This document shows positions 1-12,900 of a DNA stretch of 64,000 bases, one piece after another. The DNA is from Viola odorata (Eukaryota; Streptophyta; Magnoliopsida; Malpighiales; Violaceae), in contig OY829542.1 of NCBI GenBank assembly GCA_963691705.1, positions 48,277,002 through 48,341,001 on the forward strand, read 5' to 3'. The translations under genes were made by a program, and so were the position numbers. Positions within the stretch are counted from its first letter, which is position 1. Each line of letters starts with the position of its first letter. Under the pieces are notes generated by a model. It saw nothing but the letters and a program-made list of their open reading frames with translations, made no database searches and was not told where the DNA came from.

Positions 1-224
1 ATAAAATAATAATTAAAATAATTTACATTTAAAAAATATATTAATATACATATGTTATATTTAACAAATAATTTAAATTTAAAAATAGATTCACTTATAT
101 TTTACTCATTGTGACTATTTTTCAATTCCATACTTTTAAAGATATTTCTCACATTGTAACTCCACGAGTACATTACATAGATTTATTTCTTACAATCTCT
201 TTGAATATTAAAATTTTTCTTCCT

Positions 225-360
225 ATGAAATTATTCTTATGAACTTTTACTTTTATATATTTTTAAAATTTATCATTGTTTGCGATATTGACATGGGTGA
301 AAAAAATAATGATAAATTTTAAAAATATATAAAATTAAAAGTTCATAAGAATAATTTCAT
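225..360. repeat. Imperfect long inverted repeat (hairpin)
   Basis: The left arm begins ATGAAATTATTCTTATGAAC at 225. The right arm ends GTTCATAAGAATAATTTCAT at 360. Arms of about 55 bp are separated by a short spacer containing GACATGGGTG. The fold is nearly perfect, as expected for a small MITE or a precursor-like hairpin. I see no clear target site duplication and no coding capacity. Confidence 0.75.
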
Positions 361-502
361 GGAAGATAGTTTTGGTATTTAACATATTTTAGTTCTTAAA
401 AAAATTATCTTTCTCTTTTGTATTTTAGAATTTAAATTATTAAAATTACTTAAATAATTTTTTTGTTAATTATAATTTAATATTATGATGCGAATATTTT
501 AT

Positions 503-701
503 TATAAAAAATCACCTTCTTTTATTTTTCATACTATCGAAAAATTATTTAATATAAATATAAATTCTAAATAATTGATTTAATATACATTAATTATTCA
601 TAAGTTTAATATTAATTCACTTTAAAATATATATATAGTTTATACAAATATAATTTATTTTTTATAACTTTCTTAACTCACAATACTAAGTATATTTTTC
701 T
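503..701 (+). repeat. Dispersed repeat, copy 1 (partner 2973-3175)
   Basis: This segment matches 2973-3175 in the same orientation. Both begin TATAAAAAATCACCTT, share the stretch TTCTAAATAATT followed by TTTAATATACA, and end with CTCACAATACTAA then TATATTTTTCT. Differences are scattered substitutions and small indels. This is an interspersed repeat of unknown class or a local segmental copy; there is no open frame. Confidence 0.7.
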
Positions 702-2972
702 ATGATAAAGTATTTACTAATTTCAAGCTCTTACCAAAAGTTATGAATATTATAATTCTTTATTAATTAAATAAATTGTCATTTAATAATAGAAATAAAA
801 TTTCATTACGTAATTGAAAAATTAATTTATCAGTTTGTTCACTTTCTAATTTACTATTATTAGTGTTATTTAAAATATTATTACAAGGTACCCCATGTGA
901 TTTTCTAAGAGACTAACGAATGTTCCGATTTTCTTTCTACTTTTGCCATATAGGAAATATATATATTTTAAAGTTTGTGTTGTTGTTTATCTTAAAATTG
1001 AAAACATTATCTAGCTTTTATCTAAAAAAATATATTAAAATCTCAAGAAATATATTTACGTAATCATTAAAAATATACTCAAAATACTTATTTTGTAACA
1101 TTTTATTTTTTATTATATAATAATTATTATTATTATTAACTTTATTGATTAAAAAATTAAATATATTTTTAGATAAACTATATAAAGAAACCCTAAAGTT
1201 TGCAAAATCTCCCACTTTGTACCTAATAGTTTTGAAATATGCAACGTAAGCCTACAAAATTGCAATTTTGGTCTTTTTAATAGTTAGAAAGTTAAAAGAT
1301 GGTAAAAAGTTATTTAATTATTTTATCAATCACTAATTTTTTTTAAATATTCTTATAAATTTGTTAAGGGTGATGTTGATTTGAACCAATTAAAAATATA
1401 GAGAATTTACTATGACATTTATGATACAAAATTCAGAATATTTTATTACAAATTAGATTAATTCCTCTCTATTCTTCCTCTATTTTTTCGCATAAATATA
1501 ATCTCATCTTTTCTTAGAATTTTAGTCTCCTATTCTAACATAGTCATTCATGTCATCAAATAAACAAAAGTTTTCTTTATTGTCAATAATGTGAGCTTAA
1601 ATTATTCTAAAATGAATTTATTTTTATTAACATAATTTTAATAAATGACATTATTTATTATGTATTATCCTTTTATTTTTAAGAAAAAATAAATATATGT
1701 AAAAATAATTTAATATCACATTATAAACATGCAAATAAACTTCAAATTATTTTTTATAACTATAACTTATTTTGTCCATCTAAGTAAAGATAGTTGTTGA
1801 TTTGACCTAATTAAAAATATATGAACTTATTTGATATTAGTTGGAAATGTATAGGCAAGTGGAAAACATTAATTATTGATCGTTGCTTCTTCCAAATTCT
1901 CGCAAATAAGAACTTAGATATCTATGTACAACATTTAGAGTCGTAAGCAACGAAATAATTTGGGGTCTTCTTTTCTAATTAGCTCACTTAAATTGCTATT
2001 TAATTTTCATTTCTGTTTATGAGATCCTTCCTACCTGTCTTTAAAAAAAACTAATATACCATTGAAATCTTATATAAAATAATCAGGACATAAAATTGTT
2101 AAGTTTATATTCCCAATTTTGAATCAATTGAGTATCATATATATAAATTTCTCTAGAAAATTCTGTGTTTTGAATAGGAGAAAAAACCTTAAAATCAATC
2201 CGGATATGCAAAATTAATTCATAAAAATTAACCAAACATGGATTCCCTCAAGGAGTTGTACATTCTTTATTTTTAAAAAATAAATTGAATAAAATGTTGT
2301 ATATGACTATATGCTAATTAGGTTAGGCTAGTTATGAAGAAAAATTAAAAATTAAACAATACCAAATCTAATTACCACTAAAAAATATAATAGAGAAGTT
2401 GAATATATCTTGGTTTATGATCGAGAAATTACTTAATGTAAATAAACAAATATTAATCATTAAACACAAACAATAAAATATATTATTTTTAAAAAATAAG
2501 AAAATAGAAAGATAATTATGATTATAATTTAAATTAAGTAATTATATTTTTTTAATTTTAGTTACTTATATTATTACATGCTTGGAAAACTAATTGTATA
2601 TTTTATTTTGGTATCTTTAAATTTTGTGGAGCAATACTAATTCTATTCGTACGTGACCGAGTATTTAGCTATTTTATTATCTATATATACTATATATTTA
2701 CTACTCCAACTAAAAAATATATCTTGTGGAGTATATATTATCTAACTTAACTTCCAACTGAATTAATATCAATACTCATGTTGTTGTTAAGAATTTTGAA
2801 TGCTCTCATAATTTTTTTTAATTATTTCCAACTTTTGTTTTAGATAAGTTGGCTGAACTATTTTTTCCTAAATTTAAAAGCAACAATTATTAGTGGATAA
2901 AGTTTTTAAAAGATTTATAAAAACTTAAAAGAAAATTAAGAGTGTAACAGACTTTTAAACAATAACTTAAGG

Positions 2973-3175
2973 TATAAAAAATCACCTTTTTTCATTTTTC
3001 ATACTATCAAAAATATATTTAATATAAATTTAAATTCTAAATAATTAATTTAATATACACTAATTATTCATAACTTTAATATTAATTTATTTTAATACAT
3101 ATATTTATATAGTTTATACAAATATAGTTTATTTTTGCTAAATTTCTTTACTCACAATACTAACTATATTTTTCT
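2973..3175 (+). repeat. Dispersed repeat, copy 2 (partner 503-701)
   Basis: Direct-orientation copy of 503-701, about 2.3 kb downstream of it. Similarity stops abruptly at both ends (TATAAAAAATCACC and TATATTTTTCT), which suggests defined repeat termini. No protein-coding signal was seen. Confidence 0.7.
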
Positions 3176-6100
3176 GTTTTTATCAATTTTGTGGGTTGAC
3201 TTTGTAGATTTTTGGCAAGCCCAAAAAGGTACTTTTCTGTAATACGGGCCGAGGCAAAAGTAACATGCATGTCTTCTACTTTATCTGGGCTTCAAGACAA
3301 CGGCCCACCACTTGAAAACACCAATAATCTACCATTGCGTTACCCAACTCATTTAACTCGGCCCAACTGTTATGTTTGGAATAAAGCTTTTAACAATTTT
3401 AAAATTTCCAAACTCTTTGACCCTTAACCAATTAATCACTTAACCAAAAAAGTTACTTTTTTTAGCACATTTTAAATTTTAGTGGATCAATTTCATACCA
3501 ACAAAATTAATACTAAATTTATAGTTCATACCTAAATTTTTGAACTCTAACTCGAATATGAATGAATTAAACCCCCTACAAACTAATAGTCTAACTAAGT
3601 AAATGTTCTTCTTTTCTTTCTTTTTTCTATCTTTTTGTAAATAATTTACGTGAAATGGGTCGGTCTTACGTTCGAATTCCATGTCCGCTTTTTTTATAAA
3701 AAAAAAATATCTGAGTCTCTTTCACAATCGGATGAGTTTGTTCTTTCATGTGCTAATTGTAGGTTGTAGAGCATGGACACACCTAACCTAATTTGCTAGA
3801 TATGTGCCTCTTGTCTCCTACAATATTTATGTGTACAAATTCCTCTGTATGTTGTTTGCTTAATCCGTTTGTATCATTGCCATTGTTTGAACTTCAAGGA
3901 AATGTCACTTTCTTGTCTCTAAGGCGTGTGCTTAGCATCCTCTCCAAAACCTAAATCCTAGCTTGGTTTTTCTATTTTTTCTTAATTTTTTTTTTAATTT
4001 TGGGAAGTGAAGAAAACATAGGCCAAGCTGATCGAAAGTAAAAGTATCAGTAAGATTCAAACTTTCACCTTCATCTATTAAAAAAAAGAACTAATTTATC
4101 GCTAACAACAATTGAAAACACTTTATTTTTTAAAAGATCTGATAATTTTAGAGATACATGTAGTTTAAACGGAACGATAGTTAGTGAGACTACTAGTCAT
4201 TGCTGCTAATAATAGCTGCATCATCACAAAATTCACTAGTATTAGCTGACATTTGTTGAACTAATTGGATCCTCTGCTAATTAATTAATGAAGAAACAGT
4301 CAACAGGGCATAGTTAATTGCTTCACGTTTTAGCATTGAATCTATTTTTTTCTCTTCTCCAGGTCCTTTTAGTTATGAAGTTCAAAATTTCAAATAGCTG
4401 ATGGAATCTAAATGATTTTTTCTTGAGGAATCTTCTATGGCAATGCAATATCTGGGTAGATAACGCAGAATCTTGTCATAAGATGCTGTGGTCCTTCTCC
4501 AATTTGGTGGTTGAAGAGAACCAGGGACCAAAATGTAAACACCAAAAAGTTTGAAAAGTACATTTTATAATTAGTCTCCTTCTGCAAATAGGAGAGGATG
4601 ATTGATTTTGACACCAAACGAAAGGAACCGATAGATCTTAGAGTTAGAACAAGTTTTCTTTTCTTGTGTTCTTGAGAAATGGAATTTACTTGGGGGAGAA
4701 GATGGAGATTCTCCTTTCTTTCACACGCAAGCTCTAATCCAAATTCTGCACTTTTTTCTTCTTATTCTTCTGAAAAATCTCTCATACGTCAATCCAACAA
4801 GTACCCTTTTTGTCTTGCTACAAAACTGTGTTTGGGTTATTGAGATGCATTATTGCTTTGCATTTCAAACTCTCATTCTCATCCGAGTATAAATATAACG
4901 GTGACTCTTTCAGTATGATTTTTTTCTCTGCTCCATGCACAGACGATTTTTTTTATTACTCATCAATTTTGGTAGATATTTTAATTACAACATCTATTTT
5001 AGCACGAGGTTAATTTCGTGCTAGTATAACGGTGACTTTCTCAATATAGTTATTTTCATTCTGCTCCATACTCGAACATAAAACATGGATCAAGGATGGA
5101 CATCGAACAGGTTTTTTATTACTCGAACACGTTCAATTTTGGTAAATATTTGAATTACTGCCTCTATCCATGTACTCCTGATTAAAAAAAGTAGTAGTAA
5201 AACTATCTGTACTTTTGGTCAATGTTGCAGGTTGTTGGCCTCCTTCATCCCATCCCATGATCTGTCAATGAGCTCAGCAATTTATTAATGCTAGAAATGG
5301 CATTGACCATTTATAACTGTTTAAGCAATTCCTCCTTTTTTTTCTTTCTTCTTTTTCTTCTGGTTCCAAATTTAAGAGTTCAATTTTCCACAACTGCCAA
5401 CTGATGAGTTGTTTAATTTGTGCCGAGTTTCCTTATTGCAAAGCAACTCACCTACTCAGTTCAGTTCAATTAACTTGTGAAATATTGTAATTTCGATAAA
5501 TACATCTGCCGGTTGCTGTTGGGTTTACTACTTGAGATATATTGAGAATGTGGTTAAAACACAGGAGATGTCCTTGTTGCAGAGATACTAAGCAACCCAT
5601 TTAAAACTTAAATTGGTGCAAACAAAAGAGCATTTAAAAAAGTGGTTGGTTTTTCAGAACACGTCAACGTTACGTTAATCAAATTTTATTTAAATAAATA
5701 ATAACAAAGATAATTTTAGTAATTTGAAATATAAGATTTTCTTGATGTTATTGACCTAATCAGGTGATGTAGTCTTTTAAGTGTATGTATGGTCTACCAC
5801 GACGGGCTGCCCACGTGATTGACAATTTCATGCCTCAACTCACCAATCCATACACACAACCCTGAATTTCCTTTTTATTCTTTTTCTTGGAGAATATTTC
5901 TAACGTCCCGATGAAGTTGGTTTAATACTCATGTTAATATTTTAAAATTTTGTATTCGACCATTCAAATAAAGAGTTATTTTAAAATTATTAAAGTATTA
6001 TTTAAGTAGGTTTTCAGACTTTAATATTGTGGGATGTTGATTAATCTGGTTCGATAAAAGATCTGAGATACCACATTATATCTAAATTATATATTTATTT

Positions 6101-7492
6101 ATTTTGTTTAGTATTTTCTAAAGGTCAATGTAATTTTGTTATTTGTTGATAATGGCGGGGCAGCTCATTAGTTATAATTATATGGTATTAATTTGGAGTT
6201 TAAATTTCACGGTTACCTAAAAAATGAAAAAATATTTTACTTTGAAATTATTATATAAAGCTTATGTAACTTTTAGTTAATCAAAATCCATTAAGAAATA
6301 ATATTAAAAAATGAACAGAAAAAGTGACGTGAAGAACTCCAACAGCTTTTATTTATGTGAAATGAATTGTAAACCACTGTGACAAGAAACTGTGGTGTGG
6401 TCGGCTTATTTCAATTGTTTCTCTTGTCGATCAATTTGTTTACTTTTGTTTTCACTTCCTCTTATGGCATTGCCATTACCTCAACTATCACACTTTATAT
6501 AATAATGCCGTCCCTTGTCTGCCCAATTTCCACGTGTCGCCCATATAACCCATCTAACCTTATTAATATTTCTTTAATCCTTTAATTCTTCCTCTCTTTT
6601 CTCTCTTAATTTTATAATAGCAAGTTTTATTTTACTATTTTTTTCTCCTTTTCCTTTTGTGGTATCATTTTATAATCTTTTAGAGAAGGAAATTAATCGA
6701 ATTTTAAAAAATATAGTTATTCGATAATATTTTTTCTACATTTTCATTATTAGAAAATAAAATCTCAATTAACAATGAACAAGCAACCTACTATTCGATT
6801 ACTGACCCGAACCAATGTTGGTATTTTACTATACCATTTTGCAATGCCATGAATGTAACCGATAGGTATTGGATGATTATTGTGATTTGTTAAGCTGCAT
6901 TTGTTTTGTTTTGTTTAATTATACAACAAGTAAGTCAACTGTAACTGGGTCTCATCCATTGCATGTATGACACGCGTACGACATAGAACATTTGATTAAG
7001 AATTAAGCAATTAATTACCTCTATAATTCATGCTATACGTTTTACTAGTTTTTTTTTTTTTGAAAGAACTTGGTTTAAGTCAAAGTTACAGAGTAGTTGG
7101 AGAACAATGAGAGGATCTTGGTGTTTTGCACTGAGATATGTTGCCCTAGCAAATTCAATTGTAAACATTCAGTTTTTTTCTATGTAATGGTATTAGTAGA
7201 ACATTTTATTTCATAACAAATTGATTTGGTACAAATAAAATTAGTTAGTTCAAGCCGGTAAAATTTAAAATTGAAATACTTAAGGCTCATTGCTCTACGA
7301 ACTAAACCAAATTCAAAATTGGAAATTGTAAGGTGCTACGGAAAATCGATTTGTTTACTAGTTGTGATCTTGATCGATCTGTTTGTGATTCCTTTTAATT
7401 TTTTTCACTGCAGATTAATGATTTGGATATAAACATATAAAAATATATGATTCTGCGAGAAGTAATTTTAAGCACTGTAAGAAGAGTTGCGG

Positions 7493-7550
7493 GTAGGGAT
7501 GTAAGAAAATCAGTTCGAACCGAAAACCGAACCGGAATCGGAACATCGTA
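7493..7550. repeat. Possible deleted hAT-like element
   Basis: The segment starts TAGGGATGTAAG and carries several GAACCGAA/ACCGGAA blocks, like the ends of the intact hAT-type elements at 42874 and 50769. A 13-bp direct repeat, GAAGAGTTGCGGG, lies on both sides at about 7480 and 7553. It may be the remains of an insertion that lost its interior. Support is weak because the terminal repeat is not intact. Confidence 0.35.
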
Positions 7551-8558
7551 GGAAGAGTTGCGGGGAGAAGAAATCACAGATTTAGGTATCTAAGGCTATA
7601 TAGCAATAGCAGTAGCTATTGTTTCTTTTAATTGTTTTAATATTATATATTCTACAGTAGAAAATAAATTATAGGTTTGGGACCCTAATTTTACAGCACC
7701 AGCTAGCTCAGCTTTCTTCAATGCGTAGCTGCCTTGCTCAAGGATCTATGCAGTTTTTCTTAGTCTTACTTCTCTTTCACCAACTGGTCTTTGGAAATTC
7801 AAGAATTTAGTTAACCCTGTTTCCAAAACCAAACCCACCAGTTTTCTTGTGTTAAAATTCAAGAATGTCTGTTTCTTTGAACAAGATTCGGATCCCATTT
7901 TTTCTCCAGTGATATTGATTGGTGTATGGCAGAAGATTTCTTGGATTTTTGATCCATTTTGACATTTTACATCAGATGGAATAAGGTTCTACTAAGCAAA
8001 GCAATTCTGGCTTTTCCTCATTAGGGATAGAGAAAGATGGATCTTTTTGCAAAAATCTTGATTCTTATTCTCAAAGTGTATGTTTTCTTTTCGTTTCAAC
8101 TTTCACATCTATTCTCCCTTCAAAATCATTTGCCTTTTGTTGAAGAATCAGCTTTGCATGGTTACTGGAATAGCGTGGAATTGCAAATTATGTTAATTTC
8201 CAAACACATTTCTATACGCAAAAACCAAGAGATTTTAATTTTATACAAACTAAAAGACTTTGAAATCTTTGGATTTTGATTACAAGATAACACCACCATC
8301 CACTCATACATACATTCTTGTTAATTCCGGATTTACTTTTTCTATTTCTGTTCAACTCCACTGACAGAGAAAGGGACAGGCAGAAATTACCTGATGAGCA
8401 CACATTAGATTTGATATTTTTTTTGCTTCAGATGGGTTTATTCTGATTAGGAGACCAGAAAAAAAGACCCATTTTTCAACTGATACAAACAACAACAAAC
8501 AGCAATGCCTTTCTAAACTGAAGAGAAGAAGGGCATTGCTGCATTTTGCAGAAAAAAG

Positions 8559-9636
8559 TTATGGTTTTCTTCTAAAATAAGGGAAGCTATTGCAACTACT
8601 GCTCTCTTCATGATCATCTGCTGCAGATCCATTTTCATTGCAAGACACATGTGTCACTCCACTTGACCCTGATGATGAAGAGGAAGGAACCACATTCAAA
8701 TCAGCTCTGCCTTTCTTCAGGAATTCATAGAAAACAGGCCTTGTGCTCTTCTGTTTCCTCACTACTCTGCAATTCTCATGATTATCATTCCGAACTTGAA
8801 TTTGAATGTTGTTGTCCTTGTCCTCCTCATTTGAGCCATTCCTCTTCTTCAAAAAGATGCGGCAAAGAACCCAATTCCCTTCCTTTGGCTCCACACCAAC
8901 CGGTCCTAGCTGCACGAAATCGAACAGAAACCCACCAAAATTATTTCACAATTCATAACAAAACAATGTGTGTTGGTGGTCATGAAGAAGAAACAAGGAG
9001 AATTTACCTGAATTGGGTTGTTGTTAGTATCTGAGGAAACGACTAGGCGGTATTCGTGCATGATCCAGTTAGTCCTTGTACCAGTTGGGGGTTTTCCTCT
9101 GTAAAAAACCAGAGTTTTCTTCATCCCAACAACTTGGTTGCCCTTGCAAGTTACAATTTGCTTGTCAAGCCCTGTTGCTTTCCAATACCCAGAAGCAGTT
9201 GCCCTGTTGGATCTGTTCCCGTTTGGATATTTAGCTTCCCTGGTGCTAAAAAAGTACCTTTCTTGCTCCAAATCCCCTAAAAAAAAAACCCATCTATCAG
9301 AAACAGAGCTAGCTACTACTGCAGTTCTAATCAACCCACAAAAACTCAATTACAGACCAAACGGCATTGCTTTTAGGTTCAATTGAAAGCTAAAAACAAG
9401 AAAGGTTTGATCATTTTAAGCACAAAGTCTTAATTTTGGGTCTAAGAATACCAACCTGGTAAATCCCAAGGATCAGACTTGCAAACTTCAACTTCAGGTA
9501 TGATTGAAGCAGGTAAAGGGCAAGCAAACACCTTTTTCTTCAAGTACTGAACAACAAGCTCCTCATCTGTTGGATGGAACCTGAACCCAGGAGGTAATCT
9601 AAGTACCCCATTCTTCACAAAACTGAGCTTCTCCAT
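8559..9636 (-). CDS. NAC083: NAC domain transcription factor, NAC083/VNI2-like
   Basis: Three exons: 9636-9456, 9276-9008 and 8909-8559, joined in phase to give 266 aa. The NAC DNA-binding domain fills roughly residues 14-137. Visible subdomains are [15 protein letters not shown], the DPWDLPG splice junction, [43 protein letters not shown] and WIMHEYRL. Intron positions are the usual ones for NAC genes. The start [10 protein letters not shown] and the Ser-rich, acidic C-terminus fit the VNI2/NAC083 subgroup, whose Arabidopsis member is an ABA- and senescence-linked regulator that restrains VND7 in xylem. That role is inferred from family membership. An in-frame ATG 18 codons upstream (9690) would add a hydrophobic leader; I chose 9636 because it matches the family N-terminus. 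It lies in the same neighbourhood as SWEET15-like and PBS1, as in Arabidopsis. Confidence 0.9.
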
Positions 9637-9967
9637 GGTAATTACAAATTTTATGGAAAAACCCAACAAAAACTTACAGCAAAAATGCAAACTTTATCTC
9701 TTCTACTTTTCTTCTGAGCAGAACTGAGGCTAGAAAAGGCCTCAACTTATCAGACCCACAACAGTTTTTGCCTGAGAAAAGAGACTAATGTGCAACTCTT
9801 CTTATACACCTTCAAATTTCAAATCACATAGCTAGGAAAGACAGAAATTTTACATAGTAGAGGAACAAGTACACAAGGAAGAAGGGATTGTAGATGAATA
9901 CAAAATGGGGTTAAGGAGAGAAAAAAGAGGAAGAGGGGTGTGGCTAAACGAGAGGGAAAGTGTGGCT

Positions 9968-9976
9968 TATTTTATA
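9968..9976 (-). promoter_or_regulatory. Candidate TATA box of the NAC083-like gene
   Basis: Minus-strand TATAAAATA about 330 bp upstream of the chosen start, which implies a 5' leader of roughly 300 nt. The leader region is rich in CT/GA tracts. This is a position-based guess; no transcript evidence is available. Confidence 0.45.
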
Positions 9977-12900
9977 GTAATGGACATTGAGATTTGAGAG
10001 GAGGAAGAGGAAAGAAGGAGTCTTTAGAGATAGGACGACTGCTACTACTACCCATTTGGCGTAAACTAAACTCAAACTCTTTTCTTTTGACGCTATTTGT
10101 TGTAACTTGTAAACGTTCAAGAATTGAGAAGCTAAGTAGAAATGAAAACTTTTTGTGTTTTTGGGAAAAGGTTAAAATCATAAATTAAACCATACGCAAA
10201 TGCATCTAAAAACCAAGCCTAGTTGTATTCGAACTCTCTTTCTTTTTGTGCGTAGGGATAACCGATGGGTATTTTTAAGTTACGAGTTTTCTCGACTCTC
10301 CGAATATTCTCTTAATTAAAATTAATTTGTTTTAAGTACGATTGGATCGTTAAAAATAGATAGCATTCTCAATATGATTTTACTCTATTTATAAGAATCG
10401 AATTTAAAATTTTAATTAATTAAAAATGAGCAATTTTTTTATTATTAGAGTACGATTATTAATATTAGTATTTTTAAGGAGTTTTTCTATTTTTTTAGTT
10501 TTTTCAATGTTTTGTTTCCTCCTCTTTCTTCCAACACATACTTTCCTTTTTATTATATTTTTTTGATGTCCATTTCACCCATTTGTTTAGTCTATACTTA
10601 GTTGAGTTCAATTTCTTTCCTTCAAACATTTTGATGTTGTCACCCTTTCTTTTCTTTATTTTATTTTCTTGTTTACAAATGAATGTTTTGTTCATGTTAT
10701 AAGACATTTTAATGCAATATTAAGAAGTAATCAATATAAAAAGCAAACTTAGGGAAACAGAGTAAGTCAAGTTATTAAGAAGCTAGTAATTGATTTATAT
10801 ATATCTGAACACACGCACAGTAAAACTAATCTGATCGAACTTAAAATTCTTTTATTTAAAAGAGTGAAAGTATGGAACAATTTATAACATTAATTTCTTA
10901 GTAAAATTGACCAAAAAACACCCAATTCAAGAATCTGGACGGTGCAGTTTGGGATTGACAAGCAACAGAAGGATATTTTGGTCTCCTTAGGAGGAAAAAA
11001 ATGGTGAATTTGAATCCGTTTTCATATGGATTTTGATTTTAAGGTTGCAGTTGCAGGGGGGTGTAATAGCGACGTCATCTTACGTCACATGGGTGGGTAC
11101 AGCTGGTGATCACTATTAGTAGTATTACCTTAGTTAGTGGCCAAAAGGTTGAAAGTACAATGTGCCCCAAAGTGCCCCACAACCCGACGTTGAGAAATGT
11201 CAACAATTTTTGATATTTTGCTCTCCCATTTAGTGCCGTTACCAAGGGAGCATATTTGCTCTTTCTTATTAAAATAAAATTATTAAGAGAGTTACGTTTT
11301 TAAATTTTAGTTCAGATGATTGATTCGAATATAAAGATAGAGAAAACTATACTATCAAAATGATAGCTCAATAATTTCAGACCATGATTAATCTCCTATT
11401 TGAAAAGAAGATGATGAAAAATACTATTTTTTTCTTTTTAAAAACATAAGGAAATATTAATATGTCGTAAGTGTGAGTGGTCTAATACGGATATCTCTTA
11501 ATTATCTATGACGGGAAAGGTTGCTAAACTAAAATTTGTCTGACGTGGAAAAGATGATAAATGTTTATTAAAGAAGCGAAAAATACTTCCCAACTCATGA
11601 TAATATTTTGAACTAAAATTTGTCTGAGAACCTAAAATAGAGAAATAATAATTTAATTTTGGTGTTATTACCTTAGAATATTGCGTGTTTAACTCATGTT
11701 TTACTAACTTTATTATTAATTTTGGTACAAAAAGCCCTCGTTTGTGACCGATCATTCACAAATAGGCTGGAGATTCTAATTCCTTGTTTTTCTTCTAACA
11801 TGGCTAAAACAATGCAAACTTGTATCAAAATTAAATTTACAAAAAAGAAATTCTTCTTCTTGATTAATTTTAAGAGTATAAATATTTTCATATTCTTCTA
11901 AATGTTTTTTTTTTACCTCAAATATGTACCATGCTTTTATAGTTAATCATTCAACTAAAGTTTAATGATTATTTTTAGGGTAAAATGGAGAGGGTTATTG
12001 TAATTATTGAAAATGTAAACAAAAAAATATAGTTTATTTGGTGATATTTATGACATAATTATTAAAAAATATAAAATAAGTAATAAAAGAATATCTGACT
12101 TCAAAGTGTATTTTTTTTCCAAGACGCTCAAAATTGAATATGTCCTTTTTTACGTTGTGACATGAGAATTAGAAAAAACGTCACATACTAATTCATTAAA
12201 ACAACGAAAACAATTAGCGGATGACATCATTTTTTAGTAAAAAAATTATGAATCTTGAAAATAAAAATTATTGTTACATTATTTATAAAAAATTAACGAA
12301 AAATCATTAAAAAAATGCTATGAACATGAGAAATAAATCAAAATACTAATTTCATTGGACATGAAAAAAAGGGTAAATTTGTCATTTAACAGGTTTTGTG
12401 ACTCTGTAAGAAGAGGTGGGTGAGGGAATAAAGATAAAGGGACCTACTTGCTTCCAAAACGACGGACACCCACGTCGGATTCAAGGTAACTGACAAAAAT
12501 GCCACCTTAAGTGATGCCCCATTTCAAGATTTCCTCAATCTTCTTGTCTCACTATTTTGGATCAGATGGGAAATTTTCCGGAGAAAATCGTTTTCCGAGA
12601 GCCCCATTCCTTATCAAAAAGACAAATATACCCTTCTCAATTAAAAACTGACTCCTCCTCGTACATAAAAAAATTCTTGCTTGTTTTTGCATTTTTCCTC
12701 TTTGGAGTATTTGCTTCTAAAATTGTCCAATGTCCACCAAAAGGAGAAAAAAAAACTACTAACATAAGTTGCACTTTACTGCCATTATTGGTAAATTACT
12801 GTCCCATAAAAAGTTGCATGATTCGAATTCGAAACATAATTATTTTTCTTTATAAGAAGTATTACTGATCTAAAAATTCATTATTAATACACTTCTACTT

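Larger units (their letters stand above)
1..8558. other. AT-rich intergenic region
   Basis: No reading frame here looks like a real gene: the open frames are short, of low complexity and match no family I recognise. The stretch contains a hairpin (225-360), two copies of a roughly 200-bp repeat (503-701 and 2973-3175) and a possible hAT remnant near 7493-7550. The section 3200-3430 has higher GC and a 71-codon open frame, but nothing supports coding. The last kilobase lies downstream of the minus-strand NAC gene. Confidence 0.7.

Noticed and set aside
1..3200. Organellar DNA insertion in the very AT-rich start
   Set aside because: No plastid or mitochondrial gene sequence was recognised; the composition alone is not evidence.
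3212..3427. 71-codon frame in a GC-richer patch
   Set aside because: No domain, no promoter and no splice partner. Treated as chance.
8651..9386. Plus-strand open frames opposite the NAC gene (up to 127 codons)
   Set aside because: They are antisense shadows of the three NAC exons, have no recognisable domain and cross its introns.
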